DNA of 46,430 nt from Candidatus Methanomethylophilaceae archaeon. Its GTDB lineage: Archaea; Thermoplasmatota; Thermoplasmata; Methanomassiliicoccales; Methanomethylophilaceae. Within the stretch, counting starts at the first letter, position 1. Every line of letters begins with the position of its first letter. Below the pieces are notes generated by a model. The model searched no databases. It worked only from the letters and a program-made list of their open reading frames with translations, and was not told the DNA's origin. The DNA lies in assembly GCA_944320495.1 (NCBI GenBank), contig CALUHR010000010.1, positions 1 to 46,430 of the forward strand, given 5' to 3'. This document shows positions 14,338-23,580 of this stretch, piece by piece. The translations under genes and the position numbers were made by a program.

Positions 14338-16728
14338 ATGAAGAAGCTGATAATCACCGAGAAGGCGAATGCGGCCCGCAGGATCTCGACGATCCTCTCG
14401 GACGGCAAGTCCAGGTCCTCCACATCAGGAGGCGTCACGGTGATTTCCTTCGAGGCCGGAGGGGACGAGTACGACGTAGTCTCCCTGCGCGGCCACATCA
14501 TAGAATTGGATTATCCGGAGGAGTACAACGACTGGAGCGCCACCAACCCGGCGGACCTCGTCCACGCGCCCCAGGTCAAGACCGTGAAGGTCAAGTCCAT
14601 CCTCAACACGATCAGGGACCTCGCGTCCAAGGCCGACGAGATCGTCATCGCGACCGACTACGACCGCGAGGGAGAGCTCATCGGCATGGAGACCATCAAG
14701 GAGATCGGCACCGACCTCTCCAGGGTCAGGAGGGCCAAGTTCAGCGCCCTCACCAAGGGGGAGGTCGAAGCTGCCTTCGCGGACCTCACCGAACCGAACG
14801 AGAGACTTGCGGACGCCGCCGAGGCCAGGCAGATCATCGACCTGTCCTGGGGCGCTGTCCTCACCAGGCTCATATCGCTATCGTCCGGACAGGTCGGCAG
14901 GAACTTCATGTCCGTCGGCAGGGTCCAGAGCCCCACGCTCAAGCTGCTCGTCGACAGGCACGAGGAGATCGAGAGCTTCGTCCCGAAGCCCTACTGGGAC
15001 ATCATCGGGAAGTTCGGCATGCTCGCCTTCAAGGGGGAGCACTCCGGGAACCCGTTCTGGGACAGGGACGAGGCCGACGCCATACTCGCCGTCGTCGAGA
15101 ACGCCAAGTTCGGAACGGTAGCCACCTACGAGGTGGAGACCAAGGAGGAGTACAGGCCCGCCCCCTTCGACACCACGCAGATGCAGGTCGAGGCGAACAA
15201 GATCGGGATCCCCCCGACCACCGCGATGAAGCTCGCGGAGGACCTCTACACCGGCGGATACATCTCGTACCCCCGTACGGAGAACACCGAGTACCCCAAG
15301 AGCCTCTCGCTGCGCTCGGTCCTGGAGAAGCTGAAAGAGGGTTCGTTCAAATCCGAGGCAGAGGAGATCCTCGCCCAGGAGAAGATCGTCCCGTCCCGCG
15401 GGAAGAGGAGGACCACCGACCACCCGCCCATATACCCGACGGCCGGGGCGTCCCCGGAGAAGATGAAGGGCGACAAGTGGAAGCTCTACGAGCTCATCGT
15501 CAGGAGGTTCCTGGCGACCGTAGCCCCCAACGCGGAAGCGGAGGTCACCAAGTGCACCCTCGACGTCATGGGCGAGTCGTTCTCCGCCGAGGGATACGTA
15601 CTCAAGAAGAAGGGCTGGAAGAAGTACTACGGGAAGTACCTCAAGGCCAACGACGCCCGCCTGCCCCCGATGAAGGTCGGGGACGAGATCGAGATAAGGT
15701 CCATGACCCTCGTCGAGTCGGCAACCAAGCCCCCCTACAGATACAACCAGGGATCGCTCATCCAGGAGATGGACAGGCTCCAGCTCGGTACCAAGTCCAC
15801 CAGGCACGACATCATCGGCAAGCTGTACTCCAGGAACTACGTACAGGGCAACTACATGATCCCGACCCCCAGCGGCATAGCGCTCACCAAGGCGCTGGAG
15901 AACCACGGAGGGGGCATCACCGAGCCGGACATGACCGCGAAGCTCGAGGCGGACATGATCAGCATCAGCGAGGGCGACAGGACCCTCGACTCCGTCGTGA
16001 AGGAGTCACAGGACATGCTCTACAGCGTGGCCCTGAGGATCTCCGAGGACTCGGAGGAGATCGGCAACGAGATCAAGGCCGCCCTCCACTCCCAGCAGCA
16101 CATCGGCATATGCCCCACCTGCGGGAACAACCTCTCCATCAAGCGCTCCAAGAACGGGAACTTCATCGGATGCGACGGGTACCCGGAATGCAAGCGCGCA
16201 TACCCCATGCCCAGGGGCGCCCTCGTGCAGACCACCGACACCGTCTGCCCCGTGTGCGGACTGCCCCAGTTGAGGATCATCAGGAAGGGCATGCCCCCGT
16301 CGGTTCAGTGCATCGACCCGAAGTGCACCAGCAACACGGAGAAGAACGACCTCGGACCATGCCCCACCTGCGGGAACGGCAGGATCAGGGTCATGTACTC
16401 CAAGGCCGGCAAGCGCTTCGCAGGATGCTCCGAGTGGCCGGCGTGCACCCAGACCTACCCGCTCAGACCCAGAGGCAGCATCGCCTACTCCGGAAGGCAG
16501 TGCTCCATCTGCAAGGCGCCGATCGTGGTCCTCGGCAACTCCGAGGAGTGCATCAACCCCGACTGCCCCGGACGCAAGAAGTCCAAGGCTACATCCGAGG
16601 AAGGCGAGCAGGCAGAGGTCCCGTCGAAGGAGGCGAAGCCCGCGGCCAAGAGGAAGACGGCCACCGTCCGCAAGCCCACCAAGTCCAAGGCGGCGAAGAA
16701 GAAGACGGAGCCGTCCGAGACGGAGTGA
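14338..16728 (+). CDS. topA: DNA topoisomerase I (type IA)
   Basis: The 796-residue archaeal topoisomerase relaxes negative supercoils. The TOPRIM domain (about 1-140) has the metal-binding DYDREGE at 107-113; the catalytic tyrosine is Tyr311 in GGYISYPRTEN. After the core come several C-terminal zinc ribbons (CPTCGNNLSIKRSKNG..CDGYPEC, CPVCGLP, CPTCGNGRIRV, CSICKAP) from about 590 to 750, then a lysine/alanine-rich tail for DNA binding. Length is usual for archaea. I checked every arginine codon: none of them is CGA. Stop is TGA. Confidence 0.96.
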   Translation: MKKLIITEKANAARRISTILSDGKSRSSTSGGVTVISFEAGGDEYDVVSLRGHIIELDYPEEYNDWSATNPADLVHAPQVKTVKVKSILNTIRDLASKADEIVIATDYDREGELIGMETIKEIGTDLSRVRRAKFSALTKGEVEAAFADLTEPNERLADAAEARQIIDLSWGAVLTRLISLSSGQVGRNFMSVGRVQSPTLKLLVDRHEEIESFVPKPYWDIIGKFGMLAFKGEHSGNPFWDRDEADAILAVVENAKFGTVATYEVETKEEYRPAPFDTTQMQVEANKIGIPPTTAMKLAEDLYTGGYISYPRTENTEYPKSLSLRSVLEKLKEGSFKSEAEEILAQEKIVPSRGKRRTTDHPPIYPTAGASPEKMKGDKWKLYELIVRRFLATVAPNAEAEVTKCTLDVMGESFSAEGYVLKKKGWKKYYGKYLKANDARLPPMKVGDEIEIRSMTLVESATKPPYRYNQGSLIQEMDRLQLGTKSTRHDIIGKLYSRNYVQGNYMIPTPSGIALTKALENHGGGITEPDMTAKLEADMISISEGDRTLDSVVKESQDMLYSVALRISEDSEEIGNEIKAALHSQQHIGICPTCGNNLSIKRSKNGNFIGCDGYPECKRAYPMPRGALVQTTDTVCPVCGLPQLRIIRKGMPPSVQCIDPKCTSNTEKNDLGPCPTCGNGRIRVMYSKAGKRFAGCSEWPACTQTYPLRPRGSIAYSGRQCSICKAPIVVLGNSEECINPDCPGRKKSKATSEEGEQAEVPSKEAKPAAKRKTATVRKPTKSKAAKKKTEPSETE

Positions 16729-16819
16729 TCCGACCTTCCGAGAAGGGATCCCTCGAGGGGGAGAAGGGTGTTACGAATAGATTGATTCGTAATATTTCTG
16801 TGATGCTTCAAATAATGGA

Positions 16820-17002
16820 TCGGAGAAGGAGCCCATCGGGTTCCTCGATGCCGTTGAAGTGATCGTTCATGGCATCGATCTCGCGAGAGATCCTTGCATT
16901 CCGGCAAGTGGAACATTCGAGCTCTTTGCCGAGGCCGAGCCTGAGACGCATCTCCGCGCGGTCGAGGACGACGATCCTCCCGCACTCGCAGTAGACGCTC
17001 AT
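16820..17002 (-). CDS. Small four-cysteine zinc protein
   Basis: The 60-residue protein has CECG near its N-terminus and CSTC about 25 residues later, a zinc-ribbon pair around a helical basic stretch (RAEMRLRLGLGK), then an acidic helix. The ATG at 17002 (or 17005) is preferred to 17092 because the zinc motif begins right there. CGA occurs at 16820-16822 after EEPDGLLL, and a TGA follows three codons later at 16808-16810. Function unknown; DNA or RNA binding is possible. Confidence 0.55.
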
Positions 17003-17277
17003 CATCGATGACTCTGCGATCGTATCCAGCGGTCTCAGATAACCGCGGCGCGGAAGATAGCTACCGCTGTACGAATCTTCTGTTGCCTTCAATCCTCTCC
17101 CCCGAGATTAAGCTGTTCTACGGACGCATACCATCCATCCGTCGGCATCCGTAGTCGCATTCATCCTCTAACCAGAGTCCGCATATAAGCCTTCCGAGAC
17201 GGTCCGACACGTCAAGGATTAACGCCGTGAAAAATGTCGATTCCGCAGTGGAAACATAGGTTTCCCGAAGAACAATC

Positions 17278-17337
17278 TTTAAATATGTAAGATACACGCC
17301 GTCAGCTGCCCCCAGAACGGGGAATTGGACGTTTTTT
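17278..17337 (+). other. Possible short transcript: TATA box, hairpin and T-run
   Basis: This lies in the 380-bp gene-free stretch 17003-17382. TTTAAATAT (17278-17286) resembles a TATA box, CCCC/GGGG (17310-17313 and 17319-17322) forms a small hairpin, and six T follow at 17332-17337. It might encode a very short RNA or be chance; otherwise I see only upstream sequence of the zinc-protein gene. Confidence 0.2.
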
Positions 17338-17350
17338 GATATTGGATACA

Positions 17351-17374
17351 CCTCCCGGCGCACTGGCCGGGAGG
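17351..17374 (-). terminator. Hairpin after enolase
   Basis: CCTCCCGGC (17351-17359) pairs perfectly with GCCGGGAGG (17366-17374), 9 nt beyond the enolase stop. No T-run follows in the enolase direction; a 3'-end stabilising stem is likely. Confidence 0.45.
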
Positions 17375-17382
17375 CCGCCCCA

Positions 17383-18651
17383 TCAGAGGCGGAACTTGGA
17401 GATGCCGGGGAAGACGGCACGGGAGCCGAGGTCCTCCTCGATCCTCAGGAGCCTGTTGTACTTCGCCGTGCGCTCGCCGCGGGCGGGGGCCCCGGTCTTG
17501 ATCTCGCCGCTGCCCCATCCGACGGACAGGTCGGCGATGGTCGTGTCCTCGGACTCTCCGGACCTGTGGGAGACGACCACGTTGTAACCGTTGGCGAAGC
17601 TCATCGCCGCGGCCTCGCCGGCCTCGGTGACGGTCCCGATCTGGTTGACCTTCAGAAGGAGGGCGTTGGCCGCTCCTGCCTCGATTCCGCGGCTGAGGCG
17701 CTTGCTGTTGGTGACGAACAGGTCATCGCCGACGATCTGCACCTTGCTGCCGATCTTCCTGGTGAGCTCGGCGGTGGTCTCGAAGTCGTCCTCGAAGAAC
17801 GGGTCCTCGATGCTGATCAGAGGGTGGTCGTTGACGAGGGAGACGTAGTGGTCAGCGAGCTCCCCAGCGGAGAGGTCCATACCGTCCACGTTGTACACGC
17901 CGTCCTTGAAGAACTCGGAGGAGGCGGCGTCTATCGCCAGGAACACGTCCTTTCCGGGCGTGTAGCCGGCGTCGGACACGGCATCGGTGATGGTGGTGAG
18001 CGCCTCGTCCACGGTGTCCACCGGGGGCGCGAACCCGCCCTCGTCGCCGATGTTGATGGCGCCGACCCCGTACCTCTCCTTGAGGATGCCCTTGAGACTG
18101 GCATAGACCTCGGCGGACATGCGGAGGCAGTCGGAGAACGTCTTCGCTCCGGCAGGGATGATCATGCACTCCTGGACCCTCAGGTTGCCGCCGGCGTGCT
18201 TCCCGCCGTTGATGATGTTGAGCATTGGCACGGGGAGCGTGACGTGGTCCTTCCCGATGTGCTCGTAGATGGGCACGCCCTCGGCCATGGCCCCGGCCCT
18301 GACGGCCGCCAGGGAGACGGCCACCATGGCGTTTCCGCCGAGATTGGATTTGTTCTCTGTGCCGTCGAGCTCGATCATGACGCGGTCGATGGCCTCCTGG
18401 TCCGAGGGGTCCATGCCCTCGAGGGCCTTGGCGATGGGGCCGCGGACGTTCTCCACGGCCTTCATGACCCCTTTGCCCTTGTACCTGGACTTGTCGCCGT
18501 CCCTGAGCTCCAGGGCCTCCCAGGTGCCGGTGGACGCGCCGGACGGCGCGATGGCGGTGATCCTGTGTCCCTTGACGGTCAGCTCGGCCTCCACCGTGGG
18601 GTTGCCCCTGGAGTCGAGTACCTCCCTTGCCCAGACCTTCTCTATCTTCAT
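17383..18651 (-). CDS. eno: Enolase
   Basis: The 422-residue glycolytic/gluconeogenic enzyme interconverts 2-phosphoglycerate and phosphoenolpyruvate. Visible motifs: SGASTG near 38, GGKHAGG near 150, GDEGGFAPP near 203, SIEDPFFEDDF near 281, LLLKVNQIGT (catalytic Lys) near 333, and VVSHRSGESEDTTIAD near 362. The ATG at 18651 shares its A with the CGA that ends the response regulator, and overlaps the TGA directly after it (CGATGA), so enolase translation is coupled to it. A GGAGGAAC ribosome-binding site lies just upstream inside that gene. Stop is TGA. Confidence 0.97.
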   Translation of the reverse strand: MKIEKVWAREVLDSRGNPTVEAELTVKGHRITAIAPSGASTGTWEALELRDGDKSRYKGKGVMKAVENVRGPIAKALEGMDPSDQEAIDRVMIELDGTENKSNLGGNAMVAVSLAAVRAGAMAEGVPIYEHIGKDHVTLPVPMLNIINGGKHAGGNLRVQECMIIPAGAKTFSDCLRMSAEVYASLKGILKERYGVGAINIGDEGGFAPPVDTVDEALTTITDAVSDAGYTPGKDVFLAIDAASSEFFKDGVYNVDGMDLSAGELADHYVSLVNDHPLISIEDPFFEDDFETTAELTRKIGSKVQIVGDDLFVTNSKRLSRGIEAGAANALLLKVNQIGTVTEAGEAAAMSFANGYNVVVSHRSGESEDTTIADLSVGWGSGEIKTGAPARGERTAKYNRLLRIEEDLGSRAVFPGISKFRL

Positions 18652-19586
18652 CGTTGTTCCTCCTTGTATTCGATCATGCTGTGAAGGAAAATGTTGCGGT
18701 CCTTGTCGGTAAGCCCTCCGGCGTCAACCGAGACCCCGAAGGTGCACATCTTGGACCTGCCCGACATGAGCTGGTGGAGCATCAGCAGGGACTGGTTCAG
18801 CCCGTCCGCCTCCATCAGGTCCCCGAATGTGTCGAAGACGATGACGGGCCTGGCGTGCGAGTCTATGAACCCGCGTATGCTGGACATGAGCGTCCCGATC
18901 TCCTGGATGCCCAGGGATCCGCCCTTGCCGTTCCCGGAGAGGGAGAGCACCTCCATGTTGCTGTAGGTGAACCTCTCCTTGATGGCCTTCGCCCTGCCGG
19001 TCGTGACTATCATCACATCGTACCAGTCCGGGTCGAAGAGTCCCATGAACCTGTAGATGGCGTCCGGATACTCCTCGAATATGACGTAGGAGCTTCCGAA
19101 GGACACCCCGCGGCTGTCGGGCGAGTCCGAGGACGGCTGGATCCTCTCGCGCTTGTCGCGGCGGAAGAGACGACGCTTGCCGTCCTTCCTCTCCTTGCGC
19201 TTCTTTGTTCCGCGCTCCTCCGCGACCTCCAGGCTCTCGCCCTGGATGCGCTTCACCGCGTCCACCACATCGGACGACTTGAACGGCTTGTCGATGCTTA
19301 CGCGGATGAACGGGTTGTCCGTTGGGACTATGTCCCCGGATCCCTTGAGAAGGACGACGCGCATGGCCTGCGGGGTGATCGAAGGATCCATCTGCGCCAG
19401 GACATGGAGACCGTCCTCGCCACCGACCCTGGAGTCCAGGAAGAGGACCTCCGGGAGGAAGGCCGTCATCTTCTCGACCGCCTCGGAGACCGTGCTGGCG
19501 GTGCGGACCGTGTGGCCCTCCCCAGCCAGGATATCCCTTATGATCTCCCTGATGGCTGCGTTGTCGTCGACTATGAGGATCTTCAT
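18651..19586 (-). CDS. Response regulator with DUF835 output domain
   Basis: The N-terminal receiver domain (1-110) has the acidic pair in LIVDDN, phospho-acceptor Asp51 (LFLDSRVGGEDG) and Lys100 (SIDKPF). A very basic linker follows (about 125-150, KKRKERKDGKRR...), then a DUF835 domain (about 160-305; YVIFEEYPDAIYRF, LSLSGNGKG, VIVFDTFGDLMEADG), a combination typical of Thermoplasmatota. It probably senses a histidine-kinase signal; the output is unknown. The last codons are CAA, CGA (18651-18653), TGA, so CGA and TGA are tandem stops. Enolase starts inside this junction. Confidence 0.85.
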
Positions 19587-19680
19587 ATCGGGCCCCGATG
19601 CCCCATCGGCTTGGACGATATTAGAGTGTCGTCAGCCCCCCAGGGCGCACGGCCATAGCTTACGCTGGATTTCCATTGAC

Positions 19681-19696
19681 CGGCCCGTGAGGGCCG
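19681..19696. terminator. Small GC hairpin downstream of rpl40e
   Basis: CGGCCC (19681-19686) pairs with GGGCCG (19691-19696) around GTGA. It lies 31 nt past the L40e stop, and a T-run (minus strand) precedes it. A 3'-end role is plausible. Confidence 0.3.
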
Positions 19697-19727
19697 TAAG
19701 AAAAAACAGTCCGGCGCGAGCGCGGAA

Positions 19728-19877
19728 TCACTGCTTCCTGCTCTCTTTCGCCTTGGGCCTGAGATCGGCGCTTCCGCACTTCCTGCACCTGGCCGCCTTC
19801 TTGGAGTTGGTGGCGTAGCAGTTCATGCAGACGGTCTTGTCGAGGAGCCTGTGCTCTGCCTCTTTGAAGCGTGCCAT
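19728..19877 (-). CDS. rpl40e: Large-subunit ribosomal protein L40e
   Basis: The 49-residue protein starts [20 protein letters not shown] and carries the L40e zinc site CMNC-x14-CRKC followed by a basic tail ([11 protein letters not shown]). Size and motif are diagnostic of archaeal/eukaryotic L40e, a surface protein of the large subunit. It stands alone, 70 bp downstream of the TIM-barrel gene. Stop is TGA. Confidence 0.95.
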   Translation of the reverse strand: MARFKEAEHRLLDKTVCMNCYATNSKKAARCRKCGSADLRPKAKESRKQ

Positions 19878-19947
19878 TCGAAATTCCTCTGGGCCGAGTA
19901 AAAGGACTTCCTATAAAAAGGATGGCTCTCCCCGAAGGGCCTGGCCG

Positions 19948-20883
19948 TCACGGGAAGTGGGCGCGCTGCTTCGCTGCGTCCGCCCACATGCCCGCCTCGG
20001 TGCCCGGGAGCTCGTGGATCACATAGGCTGGGTCCAGGGCCTCCACGATCTCGGCGCAGCGCGGGTCGGAGAAGGGGCTGTGGGTGTCGATGGCACAGAC
20101 GTGACGGTTGGCGTCCGCCAGGAACTCCGGGAAGGGGCAGTCGAGCTCCCTCTCCTCGAACGTCGAACGGTAGCCGTAGGATGCGCTCCAGTGGAGATGG
20201 ACGGCGGACACCCTGTCGGTCATGTCGCGGCTGTATCCGTGCACTATGTCGAGCACCGCGTCCACGGCCTCGGCCTCGGTGGTCACCGGAAGGCAGCTCA
20301 TCAGATGACCAGTATCGAGGCATATCCCCCAGTCCTCGAACTCCAGCTTCGACTCCACCCTCCTGTAGCCGGACTCGTCGTTGAGCCTCATGCCGGGCCA
20401 CCAGAGGTTCTCCAGAACCAGACGGAACGGCGGCTCCCCTCCGGGCATCTGCCCGACCACGGTGTTCAGGAGCTCGCACAGCGCGTCTATGACGTGGGAG
20501 TCGCTGCGGGAGTACCTGCGGTGGAATATCTCGGTCGTATCGGCGTTGCACGCGTGGAACACGCCATGAGCCGGCGACAGCGACGCAGCGACATCGATTG
20601 AGTGTGCGACGTTGGAGAGCAGCTCGGAGCGGTCGTTCCCGTAGGTGTGGTAGAGCGCGTAGCCCTCCGGCATGTCTGGTATGCGGTCCTCCCATGCGGA
20701 GAGCCAGTCCGGAGCGTACGGGAGGTGTACGGTCTCTGCGAGCCCCCTGTAGAACGGGTCCGGCTCGTCGTACGACGTCAGGAGCTCCAGCCCGTCCATC
20801 CCGACGGAGGCTAGCTTGGAGGACGGATCCGGCCCCAGACCGGCCACGTCCTGGTAGACCGAGTACGACAGAAGGTGCCTCAT
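19948..20883 (-). CDS. Xylose-isomerase-like TIM-barrel protein (AP endonuclease 2 family)
   Basis: The 311-residue protein has the pattern of sugar-phosphate isomerases/epimerases and endonuclease IV relatives: LVLENLWWPG (metal-binding Glu) near 155, WGICLDTGHLMS (Asp and His) near 183, and AVHLHWSASYG near 224. Metal ligands seem kept, but substrate is unknown. It starts 2 bp after the DUF4443 stop, so the two form an operon. Stop is TGA. Confidence 0.75.
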   Translation of the reverse strand: MRHLLSYSVYQDVAGLGPDPSSKLASVGMDGLELLTSYDEPDPFYRGLAETVHLPYAPDWLSAWEDRIPDMPEGYALYHTYGNDRSELLSNVAHSIDVAASLSPAHGVFHACNADTTEIFHRRYSRSDSHVIDALCELLNTVVGQMPGGEPPFRLVLENLWWPGMRLNDESGYRRVESKLEFEDWGICLDTGHLMSCLPVTTEAEAVDAVLDIVHGYSRDMTDRVSAVHLHWSASYGYRSTFEERELDCPFPEFLADANRHVCAIDTHSPFSDPRCAEIVEALDPAYVIHELPGTEAGMWADAAKQRAHFP

Positions 20884-20885
20884 GT

Positions 20886-21470
20886 TCAGAACAGCGCCAG
20901 CGCCGCGGACACGGCGGCCTCTATGGCGGAGACCTGGGTCTCGCCGCCGCCGATGATCAGAGCATCGTCCTGGGTAATGCCCGACTCCTTCCTGATCTTG
21001 TAGGCCATGTCCGGCATCCTCTCGTCCATGTTCCAGTCCGGAGGGACCATGAGTACCCCGTCACGAATCACGATGGTGGTGCATCCCTGTCCGCCGACCT
21101 TGATGCCCTCGTCGCGCTGCTCCATGCCGTTGACGACCTTGTCGGCGACTCCGGTCACTAGCACGGCCTGCTGGAACTTCCCGACGACGGATCCCTCCAC
21201 GGTGATGTCGAGGGGGACCATGGGCATCTGGGACAGGAACGACATCCCGGCCTTGGTGATGGTGATGCCAGTCTGCCTGATCTCGATGAAGCCCCACTCC
21301 TTCAGGGTCTCGATGATCCTGCGCATGCTCCCCTCGCCCACACCGACCTCGTCGGCGAGCCTCTTGCGCCCTATGCGCCTGCCGCTGGAGAGAACATGCA
21401 GGGTCCAATAGACGTTGGCGTCGTTGAACCTGAACATAGGACCGTACTGGGGTGCATCCATGATCTTCAT
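20886..21470 (-). CDS. Winged-helix DUF4443 regulator
   Basis: The protein has an N-terminal winged helix (RIGRKRLADEVGVGEGSMRRIIETLKEWGFIEI with the LTIT-like wing ITITKAGMSFL) and a C-terminal DUF4443-like domain rich in strands (IKVGGQGCTTIVIRDGVLMVPP; DDALIIGGGE). These archaeal proteins are presumed transcription regulators with a ligand domain. ATGs at 21491, 21470 and 21461 are possible; a TATA-like TTTAAGG at 21502-21508 fits 21470 best. It precedes the TIM-barrel gene and may control it. Stop is TGA. Confidence 0.7.
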   Translation of the reverse strand: MKIMDAPQYGPMFRFNDANVYWTLHVLSSGRRIGRKRLADEVGVGEGSMRRIIETLKEWGFIEIRQTGITITKAGMSFLSQMPMVPLDITVEGSVVGKFQQAVLVTGVADKVVNGMEQRDEGIKVGGQGCTTIVIRDGVLMVPPDWNMDERMPDMAYKIRKESGITQDDALIIGGGETQVSAIEAAVSAALALF

Positions 21471-21579
21471 CGTATCGATTGGATGAACCATCCTGTGGAC
21501 ATTTAAGGTTGATGGATGGGTCTTCGGGCACTTCGTACGACCTGGCGCCGGGCCCGCTGGAGAATGATGGGTGTGGTTC

Positions 21580-21601
21580 GCCCCCGGATCCCTCCGGGGG
21601 C
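21580..21601 (-). terminator. Strong GC hairpin after the MAT gene
   Basis: GCCCCCGGA (21580-21588) pairs perfectly with TCCGGGGGC (21593-21601) around a 4-nt loop, 12 nt past the MAT stop codon. It lacks a T-run but is the clear 3'-end structure. Confidence 0.5.
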
Positions 21602-21612
21602 ATGGTTTGCGA

Positions 21613-22836
21613 TCAGAAGGTGCGGACCTTGCCCTCGATGATCATGTCGCTGACCTTGTCGACGTTGTCGAGCCAGTCGGCGGTGATGGCCTCGGCCTCG
21701 GACTTCCACTTGGCGAGGTTTGGGTTGGTCTCGGCGTCCGGCAGGACGATCTGCACGGAGGCGTTGAGGGGCTCGGAGACGGGCTTGCCGATCTGGGACA
21801 GGAGCCTGACCCTGATCTCGGCCTCGTTGGTGACCTTGGCGGCGACGTCCTCGGCGATGAGCTTGGACATGACGTTGTAGATCTTCCCGATGTGGGTGAT
21901 CGGGTTCTTTCCGGAGGTGGCCTCCATGGACATGGGCCTGTAGGGGGTGATCAGTCCGTTGCACCTGTTGCCCCTGCCGACGGATCCGTCGTCTCCCATC
22001 TCCTGGGACATGCCGGTGCAGGTCAGGTAGTAGACGTTCCTGTCGTAGTCGTCGCCGGTGTTGATCTCGAGCTTGTAGTCGATCTTCTCGTCGCTGATGA
22101 TCTTCAGGGCGTTGTCGTAGACCAGGTCGTAGAGCTGCTCACAGGCGGACTTGTAGTGGGCGGCGTCATCGATGCGCTTGTCGATCATGGCGCAGGCGAT
22201 GGTGGTGGTGACGGTGTTGCCGACCCTGGAGGTCATGACCTTGACGTCCTGACCGGTCTCGGGCAGCTTCTCCTTCATCTTGCCGTTGATGTACTCCTCG
22301 GTCTCGAGGGTGAGCCTGTCGGCGATGGAGTAGGGGGCGTATCCGACACCGAAGGAGGTGTCGTTGGCCAGGTGGCCGGATGCCTTGTAGACGCCTGTGA
22401 GGTCGTCGGATCCCATTCCCAGCTTGGCATCGAGGATGACCTCGGAGTCGACGTCCAGGTTGGGGAAGGTCCTCTTCAGGTACTCCCTGGCGGCCTTGAG
22501 GGCGACGGGCTTGCAGGGCAGGGACTTCATGTCCTCTCCCTCTCCGACATGGGTGGTGGCGCGTCCGACCAGGAGGATGTAGGACGGGTCGATGATGTTG
22601 CCTCCGCCGAACCTCGGGGCGGCCTGACCGGCGGCGATCTGGGTCTCGTCGGTGTTGTGGTGGAGGACGTGTCCGAACTCCTTCTTGTACATCCTGCACA
22701 GGGCGCGGGAGACCTCCTCGGCCAGAGCGTCGGCCACGCTGTCCGGGTGTCCGATTCCTTTGCGCTCGACGATCTCGACGTCCTTCATGGGGACGGGGAC
22801 CTCGTTCAGTCCCTCTACGTAGATGTTCTTTCCCAT
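21613..22836 (-). CDS. mat: Archaeal S-adenosylmethionine synthetase
   Basis: The 407-residue enzyme makes SAM from methionine and ATP. It is the archaeal type: ERKGIGHPDSVADALAEEVS near 22-41, HHNTDETQIAAGQA near 58, DLTGVYKASG, GRGNRCNGLITPYRPMSMEATSGKNP near 289-314 and HIGKIYNV. SAM is in high demand in methanogens for cofactor methylation. The ATG at 22836 starts the conserved MGKNIYVEGLN. It is divergent from an HTH-CBS regulator with a shared promoter. Stop is TGA. Confidence 0.97.
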   Translation of the reverse strand: MGKNIYVEGLNEVPVPMKDVEIVERKGIGHPDSVADALAEEVSRALCRMYKKEFGHVLHHNTDETQIAAGQAAPRFGGGNIIDPSYILLVGRATTHVGEGEDMKSLPCKPVALKAAREYLKRTFPNLDVDSEVILDAKLGMGSDDLTGVYKASGHLANDTSFGVGYAPYSIADRLTLETEEYINGKMKEKLPETGQDVKVMTSRVGNTVTTTIACAMIDKRIDDAAHYKSACEQLYDLVYDNALKIISDEKIDYKLEINTGDDYDRNVYYLTCTGMSQEMGDDGSVGRGNRCNGLITPYRPMSMEATSGKNPITHIGKIYNVMSKLIAEDVAAKVTNEAEIRVRLLSQIGKPVSEPLNASVQIVLPDAETNPNLAKWKSEAEAITADWLDNVDKVSDMIIEGKVRTF

Positions 22837-22868
22837 CTCGTTAACCTCTGGGGCTCGGATTATTTCGC

Positions 22869-22910
22869 TATTAATAAATGAGATTGTCAATAATATTCAT
22901 AAACGAATAT
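22869..22910. promoter_or_regulatory. Shared mat / HTH-CBS promoter with inverted repeat
   Basis: TATTAATA (22869-22876) lies about 36 nt before the mat ATG. ATATTC (22893-22898) and GAATAT (22905-22910) form an inverted repeat with a 6-nt spacer that covers the expected TATA position of the HTH-CBS gene. Autorepression and control of mat is the natural inference. Confidence 0.45.
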
Positions 22911-22926
22911 CCGTTACACCTCTGGC

Positions 22927-23490
22927 ATGAAGTTCCCCCCGGCATCGGACATCAAGCGCATCAGGAAGTCCATCGACGTCACCCAGATGGAGCTGGCGTC
23001 CGCCTCGGGGATCAGCCAGAGCACCATCGCGAAGATCGAGAGGGGGACGATATCGGCCAGCTACGACACCGTCGTGAGACTGTTCGAGACGCTGGAGGGC
23101 ATGAAGGCAGAATCCCGCAAGGAGATGACCGCAGGGGACGTGGCGTCGGAGAACGTTGTGTCCATCCAGAGCTCCGAGAGGGTCCACCAGGCCTCGGACC
23201 TCATGAGGTCAACCGGGTACTCCCAACTGCCGGTGCTGAACGGGGACGTCTCCGTGGGCAGCATCTCCGAGAGAGGGATCCTGGAGCTGCTCAGGAAGGG
23301 GTCCACCATGGAGCAGCTGGGGATGATGGTCATCTCAGATGTCATGGGCGAGTCTTATCCCGTGGTGACCGACTCCACACCGATCTCCTCGGTCACGTCA
23401 CTCATGGGGAGCAGCGGCGCGGTGCTCGTGTCCAGAAAGGGGAAGATCGTCGGGATGATCACAAACGCGGACATCCTGAAGCTCATATGA
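22927..23490 (+). CDS. XRE-type HTH plus tandem CBS domain regulator
   Basis: The 187-residue protein has an N-terminal Cro/C1 helix-turn-helix (IRKSIDVTQMELASASGISQSTIAKIERGTISAS, about 12-45), then two CBS motifs (about 70-187; HQASDLMRSTGYSQLPVLNG and SVTSLMGSSGAVLVSRKGKIVGMITNADIL). CBS pairs bind adenosyl ligands such as AMP, ATP or SAM. Its position opposite the SAM synthetase gene suggests SAM or ATP sensing, which is inference. Homologues are widespread in methanogens. Stop is TGA. Confidence 0.85.
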   Translation: MKFPPASDIKRIRKSIDVTQMELASASGISQSTIAKIERGTISASYDTVVRLFETLEGMKAESRKEMTAGDVASENVVSIQSSERVHQASDLMRSTGYSQLPVLNGDVSVGSISERGILELLRKGSTMEQLGMMVISDVMGESYPVVTDSTPISSVTSLMGSSGAVLVSRKGKIVGMITNADILKLI

Positions 23491-23580
23491 CCGAAGCCCT
23501 GGAACACGTTCTGATTCTGTGTGGGGCGATGGACCGCGTGACATCTGGAGGGACCCGACCCCCGTTCGATCCTGGAAACC

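Noticed and set aside
17118..17420. 100-codon minus frame in the gap after enolase
   Set aside because: No family match, it overlaps the enolase 3' end and a hairpin, and its composition is random-like.
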